From NCBI GenBank assembly GCA_903848955.1, contig CAINHS010000076.1, positions 1-36,197 on the forward strand: a stretch of 36,197 bases of DNA, in the 5' to 3' direction. Made by a program: the position numbers and the translations under genes. A model generated the notes under the pieces. That model ran no database searches, was not told the origin of the DNA, and saw nothing but the letters and a program-made list of their open reading frames with translations. Below are positions 24,407 to 33,346 of the stretch, piece after piece. The first letter of the stretch is position 1; every line of letters starts with the position of its first letter. Origin of the DNA: an uncultured beta proteobacterium (GTDB lineage: Bacteria > Pseudomonadota > Gammaproteobacteria > Burkholderiales > Rhodocyclaceae).

Positions 24407-25540
24407 TCACGCCGACAGGCGTGCCAGCCAATCCGCCGCGCGCTCGACCGCAACGCAACCACGTTGTTCGGGCTGTCGCAGATGGCGCACCAGCACGCTG
24501 GCCCCTGCGGCAGGAAAGCGGGCAGCGATGGCGGCGAGATAGGGCGGCACCGCCGGATCGCTTAGTTTGCACTCGGCGAAGCCGAGCGGCTCGCCGTTTT
24601 CACAAAGCACAAAATCGATTTCACGCCCCTCCTTGTCACGCACGTAATGCAGGCTCATGGCACGCCCGGCCGAGTCCTGCAAAAAATGCGCGTGGCGCAA
24701 GAGCATCGTGGCGCACGCATTCTCGAAGCGCACTCCCTCGTCGCCCTGTACCAGGCCCGTGTCAAAAAAATACAGCTTGGGTTCCTTGAGCAGGGCACGC
24801 GCAACGTTGCGATGGAAAGGCCGTACCGTAAATACGATATGCAAGGCCTCGAGGATTTCCAGATAGCGCCCGAGCGTGGTCGGTGAAATCTGCAAATCAC
24901 GCGCCAGCGAGGCCAACGAGAGCGGCGAGCCGACCCGGCTTCTGAGCATGTCGACGAAGACGCGCATCGCACGAACTTCACCGATGCGCGAAAACTCGAG
25001 AATGTCATCGCGAATCACCCCCTCGAGATACAGTTGCCGCCACCGCTCCGCATCCGCCGCCTGATCAGCCAGAAACGGCTCGGGAAATCCTCCGCGTTCC
25101 AGAATGCGCGTCAGCGCCGCTTCGGGCGTCGCGCCGGAAACCTCCACCCATTCCTTCACGGTGACCGGATGCAAGCGCCATGAAAAATAGCGGCCGGCCA
25201 AAGACTCACCCGACTGACGGAAGGTATCCAGACGCGCACTGCCGGTCACCAACAGCGCCTGCCCTTCACTGCGACCGTCAAACACGCCTTTCAGCCATGC
25301 TTTCCAGCCCGACATCTTGTGCAGTTCATCGAACACCACCAGCCCGGCCGTCGGCGACCAGCTTTGATCGAGCATGACCCGGCGGTCAGCGGCGATATCC
25401 CAATTGAGCACCTGGGCATTGGGCCACACTTTCGCCAGGACGCGAGCAAGTGTGGTCTTTCCCGTCTGCCGCGGACCGGACAGAAAGACCATCTTGCGTG
25501 CCAGATCAGCCTGGATGAAAGGAATGAGTGCGCGCTCCAT
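24407..25540 (-). CDS. AAA-type ATPase with DUF4143 domain
   Basis: A 377-residue protein of the widespread AAA_14 plus DUF4143 family. Walker A is GPRQTGKTT (22-30), Walker B LVVFDELHK with Asp71-Glu72, and a sensor segment LLVTGSARLD lies near 97. The C-terminal half has the DUF4143 segments YFFDTGLVQG and REIDFVLCENGEPLGFAECKLS, the last with a D...ExK pattern like PD-(D/E)xK nucleases. The family's role is not settled; it is often found as a solitary accessory gene. It does not belong to the neighbouring operons by function, is bounded by a convergent gene on one side, and has an AT-rich palindromic region directly before its ATG. Recent acquisition is possible. Confidence 0.9.
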   Translation of the reverse strand: MERALIPFIQADLARKMVFLSGPRQTGKTTLARVLAKVWPNAQVLNWDIAADRRVMLDQSWSPTAGLVVFDELHKMSGWKAWLKGVFDGRSEGQALLVTGSARLDTFRQSGESLAGRYFSWRLHPVTVKEWVEVSGATPEAALTRILERGGFPEPFLADQAADAERWRQLYLEGVIRDDILEFSRIGEVRAMRVFVDMLRSRVGSPLSLASLARDLQISPTTLGRYLEILEALHIVFTVRPFHRNVARALLKEPKLYFFDTGLVQGDEGVRFENACATMLLRHAHFLQDSAGRAMSLHYVRDKEGREIDFVLCENGEPLGFAECKLSDPAVPPYLAAIAARFPAAGASVLVRHLRQPEQRGCVAVERAADWLARLSA

Positions 25541-25608
25541 ACCGACTATTTTCTATAGGAATGGAATAAAGTCAAGACTATTTTCCAATTCATTGGAAAA
25601 TAGTCGGT
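25541..25608. promoter_or_regulatory. Palindromic region directly upstream of the ATPase start
   Basis: GACTATTTTCCAAT (25576-25589) and its perfect reverse complement (25592-25605) form a 14-bp inverted repeat with a 2-base centre. A third copy, ACCGACTATTTTC (25541-25553), abuts the ATPase ATG and pairs perfectly with GAAAATAGTCGGT (25596-25608). The region is far AT-richer than its surroundings. It could be an operator, an RNA switch between two hairpins covering the translation start, or the end of a mobile segment. Confidence 0.6.
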
Positions 25609-25717
25609 TCCGGCAACACCGCCCCAGGCGGGCCACCCCGGCACAGCATGGGGAAGCTCAGTCGCGGGAAACGCTGTCACGCCGTCGGGACATATCCTTT
25701 GCGTGCTTGGAAACTTT

Positions 25718-25840
25718 CCTTCGGCGGCAGGTGCTTTGCATGCCTGGGACTCGCCTTCGGCGGCAGGTGCTTTGCATGCCTGGGACGCGCCTTCGGCGGC
25801 AGGTGCTTTGCATGCCTGGGACGCGCCTTCGGCGGCAGGC
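25718..25840. repeat. 36-bp tandem repeat array
   Basis: Three 36-bp units starting CCTTCGGCGGCAGGTGCT at 25718, 25754 and 25790, nearly identical, then a 15-bp partial unit from 25826. A more diverged unit seems to precede them (about 25690-25717). There are no spacers, so it is a minisatellite and not CRISPR. It lies just past the terminator of the first receptor gene. Confidence 0.85.
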
Positions 25841-25875
25841 AAAAAACAAGGGGCGATGGTTGCCCACCGCCCCTT
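25841..25875 (-). terminator. Rho-independent terminator of the downstream receptor gene
   Basis: On the minus strand an 8-bp perfect stem AAGGGGCG/CGCCCCTT (25868-25875 with 25848-25855, 12-base loop) is followed by GTTTTTT (25847-25841). It lies about 50 bp past the receptor stop codon. Confidence 0.8.
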
Positions 25876-25881
25876 TGGGCT

Positions 25882-25908
25882 GTTGCAGGCGCGACCATCG
25901 CCTGCAAC
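25882..25908. other. 10-bp stem-loop in the receptor 3' untranslated region
   Basis: GTTGCAGGCG (25882-25891) and CGCCTGCAAC (25899-25908) form a perfect 10-bp stem with a 7-base loop. It sits between the receptor stop and the terminator. Any T-run lies on its upstream side for the receptor transcript, so it is not itself a terminator for that gene. It may protect the 3' end of the message. Confidence 0.5.
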
Positions 25909-25925
25909 AAAAAACTAGCTGCTGC

Positions 25926-28250
25926 TTACCACTTGTAGCTGAAGCTCAGGCCGTAGGTGCGCGGATCCTGCCAGTTCGCCGTGCGGAACATGCCGAAGTC
26001 GATGCCCTGCACCTGCTTCTTCTCGTCGGTGAGGTTCTTGATCCAGAATGAAAGATCCGCACTGCCCGGGCCACCAACCGGCAGTCCGGCCAACAGCAAC
26101 TTGAAGTTGACGTTGGTCTGCGCCGGGATGTTGTCCATCGCCGCGCTATAGCTGCCGCCGGCGTTGGGCGCCGTCAGATCCTTGTTGACCGAGTAGAGAT
26201 AGGTCTCAGAGGTGTAGGTGTAATCGACGATGGCACGCAAGGTACCCCAGGCGGTCTTGGCCAGACGGCCGTCGACGCTCATGTTGAAGGTATTCTTCGG
26301 TGCGTAGGGCGAAAGCTTGTTGCCCGCCGTGTCGATCAGAGGACGACCGGCGATGTTCAGCGCATTGTCGATGTACTGGTTGTACTTGGTATCCAGATAA
26401 CCGTAACTGGCCTGCAGCTTCCAGCCATCAACCGGGATCAGCACCCCTTCCAGTTCCAGGCCCTGATAGGTCGACTTGCCGGCGTTGGTCAGGAAGGAAT
26501 TCGTCGATGCCGGCATCAGTTGGGTCAGTTGCTGATCGCTGATCTTGTTCCGGAATACCGCCACATTCAACTGCGCACGGTTGTCGAGGAAGGAGTTCTT
26601 GATCCCCACTTCCGTCGACACCGATGTCTGCGGTTTGTATGGCGTCATCACCGCTGCGTTAGGCAACTCGCCGCTGAAGCCGCCGCTCTTGAAGCCCTTG
26701 GCTACACGGCCATAGACATTGGTGGTGTCGTTGTACTTGTAGGCCAGGGCGAGCATCGGCGTGCTGCCGCTGAAGCTGGCGCTATAGTTGCCCGAGAAAA
26801 AGTTGCCCGGGTTTGCCACCAGCGGACCGTCGTAACCGGTAGTGCTGAAGCGATTGGTCCAGCCGCCCTTGGTTTCGCTGGTATGGCGCAGGCCGGCAGT
26901 GCCCGTCCATTTGTCGGTGAAGGCGTAGTCCAATTGACCATACAGCGCCTTGGTGCTGGTCGTTGCAGAATAGTCGGAGTGCGTATAGGACGTCGCCGGC
27001 TGGCCGTAGAACAGGCTGAAATCCTGCGGTCCCAGGGTTGTGCCGTCGTCCTTGAAGTAATACAGGCCAAGCACGTATTTCAGGCGATCGGCATTGCCGA
27101 CCCACTGCAATTCGTGCGAATCCTGCTTGTACTGGGTGTCGCGGTCATAGAAAGCGTGGCCGCTCCAGTTGTTGGCAGGAGGAACGAATGGCGCAGCGAT
27201 CATGTTGAGCCCCGTACCGCCGATGTCCTGGCTGTCGTTGAAGTGCATCTTGCGCGTGGCATAGATGTATTTCACGGCGTTGTTGGTGTTCAACTTGTAA
27301 TCAAGTACAAGCGAGTGCCCTTCCGTCGTCGACTTCTCCCAGATGCCGGAAGGATTGTAGGTGCTGACATTGCTCGGCCGTGTCGTCGTCACGAAAGGCG
27401 TAATTGCGCTCTGGATGATGCCGCCAAGATAGGCGCCGTACATCGAGGGGAAAGTGCCCCCCCAACCGCTGGTCGCGAGCAGGCTGGTCGGCGTCGGCGT
27501 ATTCTTGATATCCGACTTGTCATACGAATAACCCACCTTGAAGTTCTGGGCGACCTGGAAGTCGGCGGCCAGGCGGAAAGCCTCCTTGTCCTTCTTGCCA
27601 AGGTCCGGACCACTCGAGTTCTTCGCCCAGCCTTTCTGGTCTTCCTTGCGATAACCGAGACTGACGCTGGCAATGCCCATCTTCGGCAGATCGAGCGCGA
27701 CGCGCTCGGTATGGAGACTGCGATTGCCGATTTCGACGCCGACCGATCCGCCCCACACGCCGGTAGGCCGGCGGCTGATCAGGCTGACGGCGCCACCTTC
27801 GGTGTTGCGGCCGAACAGGGTACCTTGCGGACCGCGCAGCACTTCCACGCGCTCCAGTTCGATCACGTCGAACACGCTGCCCTGAGACTTGCCGATATAG
27901 ACGCCATCGAGGTACATGCCGACAGAGGGATCAACCCAGATTGCCGGTTGGCCGGTGCCGCTGCCGCGCAGGGCTACGGTCGAAATCAGGTTGTTGCCGG
28001 GATTGGCGCGGAACATCATGTTGGGGGCGACGGCGTTGAGCCCGGCGATGCCCTCGATGCCGCGGTTTTCAAGTTGAGCACCGCTGATGGCGGTGATGGA
28101 AATCGGCACCTCCTGCAGCTTCTCCGAGCGCTTCTGCGCGGTGACCAGCACTTCTTCGATTTTTTCCTGCGCCATGGCGCCGCTGGCGTAGGCCGATGCG
28201 ATCAGCATCGGCAGCACGCGGACTGCCCAACCATATTTGCTTCTTGCCAT
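25926..28250 (-). CDS. TonB-dependent outer-membrane receptor
   Basis: A 774-residue receptor with a signal peptide (LPMLIASAYASGAMAQ), then a TonB-box-like EEVLVTAQKR, a plug domain (VPISITAISGAQLENRGI, VEVLRGPQGTLFGRNTEGGAVSL) and a beta-barrel ending in the aromatic YGLSFSYKW expected for outer-membrane insertion. The ATG at 28250 has GAGGAG eight bases upstream; an upstream ATG is less well placed. It would import a large or hydrophobic molecule using TonB energy. It is a paralogue of the next receptor upstream, with a near-identical signal and plug start, so the two arose by duplication. A GTCC-N4-GGAC site lies 156 bp upstream. The ligand is not identifiable; iron is not specifically indicated. 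Confidence 0.95.
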   Translation of the reverse strand: MARSKYGWAVRVLPMLIASAYASGAMAQEKIEEVLVTAQKRSEKLQEVPISITAISGAQLENRGIEGIAGLNAVAPNMMFRANPGNNLISTVALRGSGTGQPAIWVDPSVGMYLDGVYIGKSQGSVFDVIELERVEVLRGPQGTLFGRNTEGGAVSLISRRPTGVWGGSVGVEIGNRSLHTERVALDLPKMGIASVSLGYRKEDQKGWAKNSSGPDLGKKDKEAFRLAADFQVAQNFKVGYSYDKSDIKNTPTPTSLLATSGWGGTFPSMYGAYLGGIIQSAITPFVTTTRPSNVSTYNPSGIWEKSTTEGHSLVLDYKLNTNNAVKYIYATRKMHFNDSQDIGGTGLNMIAAPFVPPANNWSGHAFYDRDTQYKQDSHELQWVGNADRLKYVLGLYYFKDDGTTLGPQDFSLFYGQPATSYTHSDYSATTSTKALYGQLDYAFTDKWTGTAGLRHTSETKGGWTNRFSTTGYDGPLVANPGNFFSGNYSASFSGSTPMLALAYKYNDTTNVYGRVAKGFKSGGFSGELPNAAVMTPYKPQTSVSTEVGIKNSFLDNRAQLNVAVFRNKISDQQLTQLMPASTNSFLTNAGKSTYQGLELEGVLIPVDGWKLQASYGYLDTKYNQYIDNALNIAGRPLIDTAGNKLSPYAPKNTFNMSVDGRLAKTAWGTLRAIVDYTYTSETYLYSVNKDLTAPNAGGSYSAAMDNIPAQTNVNFKLLLAGLPVGGPGSADLSFWIKNLTDEKKQVQGIDFGMFRTANWQDPRTYGLSFSYKW

Positions 28251-28405
28251 CCTGTGTTCTCCTCGGGTTCGACTATTTTGGGGTTTCAAGTGCGCCGTCA
28301 CATCCAGACGACAGCGCTTACACGGCCTTGCACCACAGGCGTTTCCGCCCCGGCCACTATTGCTTCAGACGCACAGAGCTTAGCCGAGCGGCCAAATGCA
28401 ACATA

Positions 28406-28417
28406 GTCCATATGGAC
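28406..28417 (-). promoter_or_regulatory. GTCC-N4-GGAC operator-like site before the downstream receptor
   Basis: On the minus strand the core is CGTCCATATGGACTATGT, a 12-bp perfect palindrome GTCCATATGGAC 156 bp before the receptor start. The flanks also match the other receptor site (CCACA on the left, ATGT on the right), so about 26 bases are shared in register. Confidence 0.6.
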
Positions 28418-28822
28418 GAAATGTGGTATTTCTGCATCAATGGTTGCGGCCACTGTGCCGCGGCACCCCGGATCAGGCACAGCCGCTCGAAAAACTGCCC
28501 CGGCGCTAATTGCCGAAGCGCAACTGGACATGACGGACGTATCCAGCCAGATGAAAACGCCGGGATCCTTTGCCCCAATGACGAAGGTATAGGCGCCGTC
28601 GAGCCCGGCCACCGCCAGGCCGCCGCTCATGCAGGTCTGCCGGTTGGCATATTAGACCGAGGAAAACCACAGGTCGGTCCGCTGTATGCCATGGTAATTG
28701 CCGCCGGCTGGATCATCGCTCCGATACAAGCGCGCAGAGTGGCAGCGATCGAGTGAAGCATGATTCACGCGCTATGCCGCCAGCGGATACTGGCTCGGCC
28801 CGAGTGGCCGCGACATATCCCG

Positions 28823-28927
28823 GGATACCGTCCCCGCCGTTCGGCGGGGACATTCCTCTGGATACCGTCCCCGCCGTTCGGCGGGGACATTCCTCTGGAT
28901 ACCGTCCCCGCCGTTCGGCGGGGACAT
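28823..28927. repeat. 37-bp tandem repeat array with hairpin units
   Basis: Units start GGATACCGTCCCCGCC at 28823, 28860 and 28897; the third is cut short. Each contains a perfect 9-bp stem GTCCCCGCC/GGCGGGGAC around GTTC. A diverged unit precedes the first one. There are no spacers. It sits just past the terminator of the upstream receptor gene. Confidence 0.85.
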
Positions 28928-28928
28928 A

Positions 28929-28962
28929 AAAGAAATCGGGGCAGGTTCTCACCTGCCCCGAT
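28929..28962 (-). terminator. Rho-independent terminator of the upstream receptor gene
   Basis: A perfect 12-bp stem ATCGGGGCAGGT/ACCTGCCCCGAT (28935-28946 and 28951-28962) with a 4-base loop is followed on the minus strand by TTCTTTT. It lies 25 bp past the receptor stop codon. Confidence 0.88.
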
Positions 28963-28987
28963 GGGGTCCTACACCACGCTTATGCGC

Positions 28988-31408
28988 TTACCATTTGTAG
29001 TTGAACGACAAGCCCACCATGCGCGGCTCGGTCCAGGTGGCGACACGGTAGTTGCTCAAGTCGATGTAGTTGATCACTTTGCGCACATCGCCGAGGTTGC
29101 GCGCCCACAAGGACAGGTCAGCCTTCCCCGGCCCGCCGACCGGGATATTGGCCAGCAACAAGCGGGCATTGACCAGCGTCCGCGAAGGTATCAGGCACAG
29201 GCTGGCAAGGTTGGCACCACCGGCGTTGGCTGCCGCCAGATCATTGTTGCCAGCCAGGTTGTACATCTCGCTGGTGTAGGTGACATCCATGATGCCGCGC
29301 AGGGTCCCCCAGGCGGTCTGCGCCAGACGGCCATCAATGTTGAAGTTGACGGTGTTCTTGGGCGCATAGGCGGGATTACGGTTACTCGCCGTATCGATCA
29401 GCGCACCACCGTTGTTCAGGCCGTTGTCGATGTACTCCTTGAACTTCGCATCGAGATAGCCCCAGCTTGCGCCGATGCGCCAGCCGTCTGCCACCACCAA
29501 CTTTCCTTCCAGCTCGAACCCCTGATACTCGGCCTTGCCGGCGTTGACGACGATCGAATTGGTCGTGCCGGGAATCAACTGGTTGGTCTGCAGGTCGCTC
29601 ACCGTGTTGCGGTAGATCGCGCCATTCAACTGTGCCTTGCCACCCATCAACGTCGACTTGAAGCCCATTTCCGTCGTCAGGGATTTCTCCGGGCTGAACG
29701 CGGTCGTCCGCGCCGCGGTTATTCCTGCCAACGTGGTGCCGCCGCCATCAGCAGAAAAGCCGCCGGCACGGAAACCGCGGGCGACGCGGCCATACACGTT
29801 GATCGCCGGGTCGACCTTGTAGCTCAGGCTGAAGGCCGGTGTGCTGGAAGAAAAGCTCTTGCTCGCCATGGCATGCTGGAGGTTCACCATGCCGACCGTA
29901 CCCCCTGCTCCCGGCTGCTTGCTCAGATCCATGTATGTATTGGGCGCAAGCTGTCTCATGACATCACCGGCGGCGGTGGTCACAGGCGTCAATCCCGGTA
30001 TCGCGATAAAGGCCGGCAGACCCGCTGCCGTCATCGCACCGCCAAAGGATGTCCCGGTACCGTACTGGCTGGAATCGACGCTCTTCTCGTCGGTCGAATG
30101 GCGCAGACCGAGGCTGCCCGACCACTTGTCGTTGAAGTCGTAATCGATCTGGCCGAACAAGGCCTTCGAATCGACCGCGCCCACGTAGTCGCCGGCGAAC
30201 CAGATATTGCCGGTGCTGACCTGCGGGTTGACGGTACGGCTCTTCTCCTTGTAGGTGTAGTAGCCGGCGACATACTTCAGCGGGCCGCTGCTGCCGACCC
30301 ACTGCAGTTCGTGCGACTGGGTCTTGAGCGACGTGTCGCGGGAATACGAGTATATGTCGGCTGCAACGCCATCCAGATCGAGGCTGTCGGCATAGTGCAT
30401 GGTGCGGTCGGAATAGATGTACTTGACCGTATTGTTCGGGTTGACGGCGTAAGACAAGGTGAGCGCATGGTTGTCCGTCTTCAGCCGCTCATACTCGGGA
30501 AAGCCGGGCGTGGTATTGCGCGAGCCCGGAAAACTGGTCGAGGCGCCAGCCTGGATGGCAGCGACGTTCGCCGCCGACCCCGCGGCCGCGACCGATACCG
30601 GCCCCTTCCAGCCAAAGGCGGTGTAAAGACTGACTGGATTCGGCGTGTTATTAACGTCGGTGTGATCGTACGAATAGTTAACCTGGAAAGTGGGGGTGAC
30701 ATCGAGCAGTGCAGCCAGCCGGTAATTCTGCTTGTCCCTCTTGCCGGAATCGCTACCGGTATTGTTCGTGACGTAGCCATCACGGGTTTCGTTGCGCGCC
30801 GCGACATTCAACTTGAGTATGCCCATCTTGGGCAGGTCAATCGACGCCCGCTCGACACGCGCATTGTGATCACCAACCTCGACGCCGACCGAACCACTGA
30901 ATTCACCGCTCGGCTTGCGTGTCACGAAATTGATGGCGCCGGCCAGGGTGTTGCGGCCGAACATCGTGCCCTGCGGACCGCGCAGAACCTCGACGCGTTC
31001 GAGATCGAGGATGTCGAACAGACCACCCTGGTTCTTGCCGGCATAGACGCCATCGACATAGGTGCCGACAGCCGTATCGAGGAAGATATTCGGCGAGCCG
31101 GAACCGCTGCCGCGTATGGAAATGACGGACATCGTGGTGTTACCCGAATTGCCATTGGTCACCATCAACGTGGGCGCCAGGGAAGACAGGTCAGCACTAC
31201 CCTGGATGCCGCGGGTTTCAAGCTGGGCGCCGCTGATCGCGGTAACGGAGAGCGGCACATCCTGCAGTTTCTCGCTGCGCTTCTGTGCGGTGATGACGAC
31301 TTCCTCGACCTTTTCCTGCGCCATGGCGCCGCTGGCATAGGCAGCGGCAATCAGCACCGGCATCACGCGCAGCGCCAACAACTTACGATTCCTGTTTGGC
31401 ATTCCCAT
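28988..31408 (-). CDS. TonB-dependent outer-membrane receptor
   Basis: An 806-residue receptor. The signal peptide (VMPVLIAAAYASGAMAQ), TonB-box-like EEVVITAQKR, plug (VPLSVTAISGAQLETRGI, VEVLRGPQGTMFGRNTLAGAINF) and C-terminal aromatic VGLSFNYKW are all visible. The ATG at 31408 has GGAGGA eight bases upstream. It is a diverged duplicate of the receptor downstream, with an insertion of about 30 residues in the barrel. It has its own upstream GTCC-N4-GGAC site and its own terminator, so it is a separate transcription unit. It probably takes up a related ligand together with the TonB-ExbBD system encoded just upstream; the ligand is unknown. Confidence 0.95.
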   Translation of the reverse strand: MGMPNRNRKLLALRVMPVLIAAAYASGAMAQEKVEEVVITAQKRSEKLQDVPLSVTAISGAQLETRGIQGSADLSSLAPTLMVTNGNSGNTTMSVISIRGSGSGSPNIFLDTAVGTYVDGVYAGKNQGGLFDILDLERVEVLRGPQGTMFGRNTLAGAINFVTRKPSGEFSGSVGVEVGDHNARVERASIDLPKMGILKLNVAARNETRDGYVTNNTGSDSGKRDKQNYRLAALLDVTPTFQVNYSYDHTDVNNTPNPVSLYTAFGWKGPVSVAAAGSAANVAAIQAGASTSFPGSRNTTPGFPEYERLKTDNHALTLSYAVNPNNTVKYIYSDRTMHYADSLDLDGVAADIYSYSRDTSLKTQSHELQWVGSSGPLKYVAGYYTYKEKSRTVNPQVSTGNIWFAGDYVGAVDSKALFGQIDYDFNDKWSGSLGLRHSTDEKSVDSSQYGTGTSFGGAMTAAGLPAFIAIPGLTPVTTAAGDVMRQLAPNTYMDLSKQPGAGGTVGMVNLQHAMASKSFSSSTPAFSLSYKVDPAINVYGRVARGFRAGGFSADGGGTTLAGITAARTTAFSPEKSLTTEMGFKSTLMGGKAQLNGAIYRNTVSDLQTNQLIPGTTNSIVVNAGKAEYQGFELEGKLVVADGWRIGASWGYLDAKFKEYIDNGLNNGGALIDTASNRNPAYAPKNTVNFNIDGRLAQTAWGTLRGIMDVTYTSEMYNLAGNNDLAAANAGGANLASLCLIPSRTLVNARLLLANIPVGGPGKADLSLWARNLGDVRKVINYIDLSNYRVATWTEPRMVGLSFNYKW

Positions 31409-31550
31409 TCTTTGTGTCCTCCACTATGTTTGACTTCCGATACCGATTGCAGCACCGACAGCGAACAACCTCGCAGCCTGCCGCAATGGGCGCCACGCCC
31501 AAATTTGACAATACTGACCGCAATTTAAATGAGTAACAAAGGCCGACATC

Positions 31551-31562
31551 GTCCGTTTGGAC
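31551..31562 (-). promoter_or_regulatory. GTCC-N4-GGAC operator-like site before the upstream receptor
   Basis: On the minus strand it reads CGTCCAAACGGACGATGT, 143 bp before the receptor start. With CCACACTA on its left it matches the site before the other receptor over roughly 26 aligned positions, and the tonB site over the right two thirds. Confidence 0.6.
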
Positions 31563-31614
31563 GTAGTGTGGCTGGCGCGCAACACTCGCGCCCGTTGCAC
31601 CCCGGCACCCCTGT

Positions 31615-32847
31615 TCAGGTGCCGCGACCGCCCTGAATCAGCCACAGCCTGGCGATGTCGGCGGCGCCTTCGCCGCCCTGCACCGAGCGCAGCACCTGCT
31701 GCGCCTTGGCCTTGTTGCCGGCCTGGAGATAGGCGACACCGAGGTGCAGCTTGGCGTCCTCGGGACGCTTCAGGTTGCCCTTGGTGATGCCTTGTTCGAT
31801 CAGGGCGATACCCTTCTCGAACTGGGCGCTGGTGACATAGGCATAGCCCAGGGCCACCAGGGCGTTGCCGTCCTTGGCCGCATTGGCCTGCTTCTCGACC
31901 TCGGCCAGAGCCTTCTGGTCGTCAGCCGCCTGCTTGTTGGCCAGGTCGCGCAGGCGCTTGTGCCGGTCGGCTTCCGCGCCGGTGCCCAGGGCACCCTTGG
32001 CGTAGCCGTCGTCCACCGTCTTCTTGGCCTCGGCCGGCAGTCCGGCCTGAAGCGCCAGTTGCGCCATTTCGATGAAATCGCTGGTGTCCTGCAGGTTGCC
32101 GGTGGCCCGCATCAACCGATACACGTCGAGGCTGAGCCGGCTGGAGAAGCCCGGCTTGCGCTGCACGCGCGCCAGCAGGTCGGCCCAGTATTCCTTCTTC
32201 GGATGATGGGTAACCAGTTTCTCCAGCACCGTGACGTAGCCGGCCTTGTCGTTCAGCTTCAGGTAGCAGTTGGCCAGAAGTTGCAGCCGGTCTTCGGCCG
32301 GTGCCTGGCCGGCGTGTTCGGCGGCGGTGATCTCGGCCGTCAATTCCTTGGCGGAACCGGCGAAATCGCCGGAAAGGTATTGCGTCTGCGACAGCAAGGT
32401 GCGCATGGCGCTGCTGGTGCCGCCTTCCTTGATGTAGCGCTGTGCCCAGATCTGTGCCTTGGCGTAGTCCTTGCCGCGATAGGCAGTGCCGGCCAGGGCC
32501 TCCATCAGCTTCAACTGCTCGGCAGCCGGCAGGCGCCCGCTGGCGATGGTCGCCTCGAAGGCCTTGACGGCCGTGGCCGTGTCGCCGGCACCGGCGGCGG
32601 CGGCGCCGCGAATGCGCTCGATGATGGAACTCTCGTAGGGGGTCTTGCCGCTGATGGCATCGGCTTCACCGATCTTGACCAGGGCTTCCTTGTACTTCTG
32701 CGCCTTCATCAGTTCCTGCGCCGCCTGCAAGGGCTTGCCCACGTCCGGCCGCAAGGCATCTTCGGCGGCGGCAAAATGCGGCGCCGCAGCGGTCAGGGCA
32801 ATGATGCCGGCGACCATCAGATGCCGGAGAGTGCGGGTATGAGTCAT
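31615..32847 (-). CDS. Exported TPR-repeat protein
   Basis: A 410-residue protein with a signal peptide (LMVAGIIALTAAAPHFAAAE) and mostly helical repeats of the tetratricopeptide type, for example AQELMKAQKYKEALVKIGEA and ALVALGYAYVTSAQFEKGIALIEQGI. TPR domains bind other proteins; genes of this kind often accompany TonB-ExbBD clusters with two ExbD proteins, though the molecular role is not clear to me. The ATG at 32847 has AAGGAA upstream and puts the signal peptide at the N-terminus. It is 52 bp after exbD and likely the last gene of the tonB transcript. It would act in the periplasm. Confidence 0.85.
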   Translation of the reverse strand: MTHTRTLRHLMVAGIIALTAAAPHFAAAEDALRPDVGKPLQAAQELMKAQKYKEALVKIGEADAISGKTPYESSIIERIRGAAAAGAGDTATAVKAFEATIASGRLPAAEQLKLMEALAGTAYRGKDYAKAQIWAQRYIKEGGTSSAMRTLLSQTQYLSGDFAGSAKELTAEITAAEHAGQAPAEDRLQLLANCYLKLNDKAGYVTVLEKLVTHHPKKEYWADLLARVQRKPGFSSRLSLDVYRLMRATGNLQDTSDFIEMAQLALQAGLPAEAKKTVDDGYAKGALGTGAEADRHKRLRDLANKQAADDQKALAEVEKQANAAKDGNALVALGYAYVTSAQFEKGIALIEQGITKGNLKRPEDAKLHLGVAYLQAGNKAKAQQVLRSVQGGEGAADIARLWLIQGGRGT

Positions 32848-32899
32848 CTTCGGGTTTCCTTCGTGACGGCGCGTCACGGACAAGCAACTGCGCGCCGCG

Positions 32900-33334
32900 T
32901 CAATTGTTGATGAATTGCTCGTTGCCGACCAGGCCGATCTTGGTCACGCCGAGGCGTTGTGCCGAGGCCATGACCATGGCCACCGACTTGTACGATACCA
33001 GCTTGTTCGGCCGCAGATGCACTTCCGGCTGCTCGGGCTTGTCGGCGATTTCCTTCAGCTTGCTTTCAAGCTCTGCCCGGCCGGGCACGATCTGGCTGTC
33101 CCACAGAATGGTGCCGTCGAAATCGACGTCGATGCGCACGATCTCCGGCGGCCTCAGCGGCGGCGGCGGATTGCCCACCGGCATGTTGAGTTTCACCGCA
33201 TGGGTCTGGATCGGTATGGTGATGATGAGCATGATCAGCAGCACCAGCATGACGTCAATCAGCGGCGTCGTGTTGATGTCGACCATGACCTCGGGATCCC
33301 CCGAACTGCTGCTGGAACCTACGTTCATTGACAT
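32900..33334 (-). CDS. exbD: ExbD/TolR-family biopolymer transport protein (second copy)
   Basis: A 144-residue ExbD: a short cytoplasmic N-terminus, one membrane helix (INTTPLIDVMLVLLIMLIITIP) containing the conserved Asp that carries protons, and a periplasmic domain ending in KIGLVGNEQFINN. It works with ExbB to energise TonB. It follows another exbD by 12 bp. The two copies differ clearly in the periplasmic part; this one has a proline-rich stretch, GNPPPPLRPP, after the helix. They may form mixed or alternative complexes. Confidence 0.94.
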   Translation of the reverse strand: MSMNVGSSSSSGDPEVMVDINTTPLIDVMLVLLIMLIITIPIQTHAVKLNMPVGNPPPPLRPPEIVRIDVDFDGTILWDSQIVPGRAELESKLKEIADKPEQPEVHLRPNKLVSYKSVAMVMASAQRLGVTKIGLVGNEQFINN

Positions 33335-33346
33335 GGGTAGTCCTCC

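Larger units (their letters stand above)
28251..28987. other. Intergenic region between the two receptor genes
   Basis: This 737-bp gap holds no gene that I can support. From the right it contains the terminator of the upstream receptor, a 37-bp hairpin repeat array, about 400 bp with nothing recognised, and the GTCC-N4-GGAC element for the downstream receptor. Short open frames in it are composed of the repeats or lack ribosome sites. Confidence 0.6.

Noticed and set aside
25658-25918. Short open frames rich in Cys, Gly and Arg within the 36-bp array
   Set aside because: They only reflect the repeat length being a multiple of three; no ribosome site or family resemblance.
25718-28927. Tandem repeats of 36 and 37 bp considered as CRISPR arrays
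   Set aside because: Units follow each other directly with no unique spacers, and no cas genes are present.
31574-31592. GGCGCG/CGCGCC hairpin after the TPR gene as a terminator
   Set aside because: No T-run follows on the minus strand and the stem is only six bases.
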